In this document: positions 59,890 to 64,000 of the stretch, one piece after another | Numbering within the stretch: position 1 is the stretch's first letter | How the letters are laid out: every line of letters begins with the position of its first letter | Assembly: GCF_047511655.1 (NCBI RefSeq) | Contig: NC_133398.1 | Span: 52,271,638-52,335,637 of the forward strand | From: Castor canadensis | Lineage: Eukaryota > Chordata > Mammalia > Rodentia > Castoridae | Direction: 5' to 3' | Length of the DNA: 64,000 nucleotides | Notes under the pieces: generated by a model | Databases searched by the model: none | Seen by the model: the letters and a program-made list of their open reading frames with translations, nothing else | Told to the model about the DNA's origin: nothing | Translations under genes and position numbers: made by a program

Positions 59890-59983
59890 CTAGGACTTGG
59901 AGGCATGGCTGAAGTGACAGAGCACCTGCTTTATAAGTGTGAAGTCCTGAGTTCAAGTCCCAGTCCAACCAAAGAATTTTTTT
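59890..59983 (+). repeat. ID-like SINE
   Basis: 'ggaggcatggctgaagtgac', 'agagcacctgctttataag', 'gagttcaagtcccagtcc' with an A-containing end. Confidence 0.85.
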
Positions 59984-61769
59984 GAATCATTAGCAAAATA
60001 TATAGCAAGCCTGCATTCAGATGTGCTGAGGACACACCCTTTAGGGTATTTGAAAGGGCTACCACTGAAGCCTCTCTCCTTTCACAAACTTAGTAACCAA
60101 AGAATGCTCCCTCACTCCTCTCCACAAGCCTCTTTGAGTGGTTTGCTTTATAGTCTCTGTTTTTATTACAGTCAGAGTCCTGGATAATTGTCAAAGAAAG
60201 TCATATTTTTAGAAGCAAAGAAATGATTTGTTGTCTTATAAATAGCTTGGGCACATCAACAGTAAAAAGTCTTTTGGGGAACTTAGTGTTTTGTTTTGTT
60301 TTGTTTTATTACACTATCGTGGAACTTCATTAACTTAGACACACACTTGGCTAAAGGTTATATTGGCAACATTTATAAGAAAGGAACTTGCAGAGCAATC
60401 CAATGGTGTATTTAAGATCACAGGCAGATTCTGTTTTCTGAATTCACTGGGGATGAAATGGAAGCTGGTCATACCATTGGGAAATAACTTTTTAAACACA
60501 GATTACAGGCTGTATTTAGTTAATTGTAAACCATTCTTCAATAGTCCTAACAGAAACTTTACTTACTCTGTTAGGTGACTGTCATGTCATTTTACAAGTC
60601 AGCAATTCAGATCGACATTTCTTAACAGGTGTTATTTGTATCCATTATTTTGTGCTATTCTTAATACTGTTTTTTAAAATTTTAAATTCTGATGTATGCA
60701 ATTTGAAAAGAAAGCATGTCGTATTCATAACTATTTTCCTGTTTCCAGTGTCCTCCCAAATATGTTCATTGTGTTACTTTCTTTTTAACACCAAGTAATT
60801 TTAATTTATTCTGTTTAGTCTTTATTGTTTCTTTTGGCATTTGATAACTAATAAGAACAAAGTTTTGTATTGTTTTTTAACAAAACTATGTCCTGTATGA
60901 TATTCCCCTGAAATGATAGAGCACAGGCATACATTTTTAGGCAGGATATTGAATGTGTGATTTCCTTCAGGATATTTCACTTTGCCAATTTCACTTTTGA
61001 GTCATTGTGGAATTTTTTTTCAGCAATTACAACCTTTACCACAATCCTGATTTCGGAATCTTATGGAGGTTTGCATCCCAACCCCTGAATATAAGGTGAA
61101 GCCGTAGGGCTGGGTTCTTGAGTTTGGCCTTGTAACCCTCTGGTCTGCAAAGCTGATTTCTCCTGTGAAACCCATCCTTTCTATAGAATTTAGTGCTCTG
61201 ATGTCACCAGGCACCTAAGGGAAAAGAACCATAAGACAAATGTGGCCCTCAATGGAATCTTCATGGAGCAGAATATGCTGTAAGTTTAAGAATTTAGAAA
61301 GCAAAATGCTATCACGTTTTCATCCAAGGCCACCTCGTTGCCTTATTTGCATGATTATGGGGCATGGGAATTTGCAAAAGTGGAAGAAACACATTTCAGA
61401 TATTCTTGTTACAGCTCAATCGTTGATTCTTGCTACAGAAGCATCAGCTCTGCTGAGCTCTCCACAGTTAGATATCTTTCAAACTACTTACATCATAGAC
61501 AAGTTGAAAGTCTTAATTCAGTTTTATTATTGATGATGTATGTCATGAGGCAACTGTGAGTCATAGGGAAATGTGAACTGGAGTAATTTTGGATTTTTCA
61601 TAGTTATAGTGTTGCTATGCTGTGTGCACTTTTTTTTTTTTTTGGTCTTTTTATTTTTTTTAAGTGACACTATTACCCTTTTTAGAAAGTTGTTTATTGT
61701 CATGACATGGTAAAGAGACCCTGGGATTTTGACCCAGAAAGGGAAAGGTTTCTAAGAGCAGCTGTGTGA

Positions 61770-61940
61770 TAAGCCTAGTGGCCTTAGAAAAGCAATTTAA
61801 ACTCTCTGAACCTCAATTACCAAGTTTGGAAAGTAAGAATAATAATACCTACTTTATAAAGTTGGAGAAAAGAGTAAGTAAAGACATAAATCTAGCATAG
61901 TACTTGACAAATGTGGCTTGTTCAACAAATGTTAGTTCCC
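61770..61940 (+). repeat. MIR remnant
   Basis: MIR order: 'ccttagaaaagcaatttaaac', 'ctctgaacctcaattac', 'aataataatacctac', ending near a 'gtacttgac' L2/MIR-type tail. Confidence 0.7.
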
Positions 61941-62874
61941 TTCTTTTTGGTTCTGTTCTTAAATGAAAAGATAATCAGAATAAATTATTTCAGATTGGAA
62001 AATTATGAAGCATTCCTTGAAGGTTGAATTTATTCCAATGCATCATTGAGTTAAGCACGAACCCCTTAGAGGCATATAATATTTGTCATATTATAATAGT
62101 CATAAACCCTAGCTCATATATGGTAAATCTAGCAGTTTAAATATTTTCATAAACTCCAACAAAACCTCTAAATGTCTAGAGGCCTTTGGCTGGGGTTTGG
62201 ATATGTCTGTACTAAGCAGAGACTTTTGTTTTCAGGGTGTTTTTACTTATAAGTGAGTGAGGCCTTCTTCTTAAAACCCCTTTAGAGCTGGTTAGGAATA
62301 AATTTGAATGCTGTAGGCTGCAGAGTGTTTGCATCTCAGAACATCCAGCCAGTTTTACTGCTTCTAGCCTGCTGTTGGGATCCCCTTGCTCCCCTGTGAT
62401 GCTAGGCTGTCACTGGCCTACAAAGCAGCTGTCCATGGTATTTAACTGAGCGCTGGCTCTTAATCTGACAGCAAGTCCGTCTGGTTCTAATAAAGGGAAT
62501 GATCTAAATAAAGATGCTTAAAGCAGGAGAGTTGGAGAGCCAGACTTCTTTGGAATTTAGGAGTTCTTTGCTTTTTTCAGTTTGCATGTGCTTGATAAAT
62601 TGTCAATGGAGTTTTTGCAGCTCTAATTGTTATTAATGTTCTTGGAAAAATCAAAATTAAACCAATATAAATATTTCTTATATATTAAGTATTTCTTCTA
62701 AGGTACTAAATCATAAGTAATTTTATAAATATACATATATAGCTCAAGCTTTCCTGAGATTTGGACTCTATTATAAAATTCAACCCTTCCAAGTCTAGTA
62801 AATGAATTATTAGTACAGCTGATATACAAACTTCAAGGAAAATAAGATCATTCTTATACAAATAAAAAGATGTA

Positions 62875-64000
62875 TGTTTTTTAATTTTTATTTTATTCAT
62901 ATGGGCATACATTGTTTGGGTCATTTCTGCCCCCTTCTCCTCACCCCTTCCCTTACCCCCCCCCTTACCCCTCGCTACCAGGCAGAAACTATTCTGCCCT
63001 TATCTCTAATTTTGTTGAAGAGAGAGTATAAACAGTAATAGGAAGGAACAAGGGGTTTTGCTAGTTGAGATAAGAATAGCTATACAGGGAGTTGACATGC
63101 ATTGATTTCCTGTAAATGTTTGTTACCTTCTAAGTTAATTCTTCTCAAACTAACCTTTTCTCTAGTTCCTGGTCCCCTTCTCCTATTGGCCTCAGTTGCT
63201 TTTAAGGTATCTGCTTTAGTTTCTCTGCGTTGAGGGCAACAAATGCTATCTAGTTTTTTGGGTGTCTTACCTGTCTTCACACCTCCCTTGTGCATTCTCA
63301 TTTTATCATGTGCTCAAAGTCCAATCCCCTTGTTGTGTTTGCCCTTGATCTAATGTCCACATATGAAGGAGAACATACGATTTTTGGTCTTTTGGGCCAG
63401 GCTAACCTCACTCAGAATGATGTTCTCCAATTCCATCCATTTACCAGCAAATGATAACATTTCGTTCTTCTTTATGGCTGAGTAAAATTCTATTGTGTAT
63501 AAATACCACATTTTCTTAATCCATTCGTCAGTGGAGGGGCATCTTGGCTGTTTCCATAACTTGGCTATTGTGAATAGTGCCGCAATAAACATGGGTGTGC
63601 ACGTGCCTCTGGAGTAACCTGTGTCACAGTCTTTTGGGTATATCCCCAAGAGTGGTATTGCTGGATCATATGGTAGATCAATGTTTAGATTTTTAAGTAG
63701 CCTCCAAATTGTTTTCCAGAGTGGTTGCACTAGCTTGCATTCCCACCGGCAGTGTAAGAGGGTTCCTTTCTCCCCACATCCTCACCAACACCTGTTGTTG
63801 GTGGTGTTTTTGATTATGGCTATTCTAACATGGGTGAGGTGGAATCTTAGTGTGGTTTTAATTTGTATTTCCTTTATTGCTAGGGATGGTGAGCATTTTT
63901 TCATGTGTTTTTTTGGCCATTTGAATTTCTTCAAAAAAATGTATTTCTTGGTAGTTGTAGAAACTGATATCCTGTCCTTGTGAAAAGAAAGGAAATTTAG
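62875..64000 (-). mobile_element. L1 LINE 3' end, antisense in SLC24A2 intron, cut by window edge
   Basis: On the minus strand this is the C-terminal part of L1 ORF2 (from the window edge to the stop at 63350) followed by the 3' UTR to about 62875. 63730-63350 is open for 126 codons and includes the QPLWKTIW and DPAIPLLGIYP motifs typical of the ORF2 C-terminus. Sequence further upstream (63731-64000) has frame damage. The 3' UTR has a C-rich tract near 62950-62970 and is closely similar to the L1 at 35131-35616, so both belong to one lineage-specific subfamily. The 5' part lies beyond the window. Confidence 0.9.

Larger units (their letters stand above)
58552..62874 (+). other. SLC24A2 intron 2 (start)
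   Basis: Donor GTTGGT at 58552. The intron holds an antisense ID-like SINE at about 59077-59148, a sense ID-like SINE at about 59890-59983, a MIR remnant at about 61770-61940 and a long T run near 61629-61645. Small frames (for example 61240-61533 and 61020-61214) have no domain support. I see no further exon before the window ends. Confidence 0.8.

Overview
This is mammalian nuclear DNA, most likely from a rodent. The evidence is an SLC24A2 (NCKX2) exon close to the known mammalian protein, a CpG-island promoter with a spliced 5' exon, old mammal-wide repeats (MIR, L2, MaLR/MLT1, L1M), and lineage-specific tRNA-derived ID-like SINEs, some fused to 7SL (B1-like) units. That SINE mixture points to a squirrel- or beaver-related rodent; beaver-like is my best guess, with modest confidence. 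Nothing bacterial (operons, CRISPR arrays, ribosome binding sites) is present.

Layout. 1-911 is AT-rich intergenic DNA with old repeat remnants. 918-9482 is a full-length betaretrovirus-like endogenous retrovirus (ERV-A) on the minus strand: two 357-bp LTRs, a perfect 6-bp target duplication, a tRNA-Lys1,2-type primer binding site, gag, pro with dUTPase, pol, and a type-D-like env. Its pro and pol frames are uninterrupted, while gag has two breaks and env has two. 9489-31186 is intergenic and packed with decayed repeats, including a 39-nt 5S rRNA fragment flanked by a perfect 16-bp duplication. 31187-38256 is an older, heavily broken class I (gamma-like) ERV on the plus strand (ERV-B), with a tRNA-Arg-type primer site, lesions in gag, pro and pol, integrase and env SU deleted, and a later L1 fragment inserted in pol. 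38257-55190 is again repeat-rich intergenic DNA, including a strong palindrome cluster and a Z-DNA-prone tract.

55190-64000 is the 5' part of SLC24A2 on the plus strand: a CpG island with a noncoding first exon ending at 55547, an intron of about 1.9 kb, the main coding exon at 57481-58551 (start codon 57622, 310 codons, phase-0 donor), and the beginning of the next intron. That intron carries a relatively recent antisense L1 at the window's right edge.

The only host protein-coding sequence I can support is the SLC24A2 exon. The other long coding frames are retroviral or L1. I found no convincing new host system. The observations most worth a second look are the nearly complete ERV-A, the tailless 5S insertion, the ERV-B/L1 nesting and the 40-bp perfect palindrome. 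Frame breaks in retroviral genes are located and described but not repaired.
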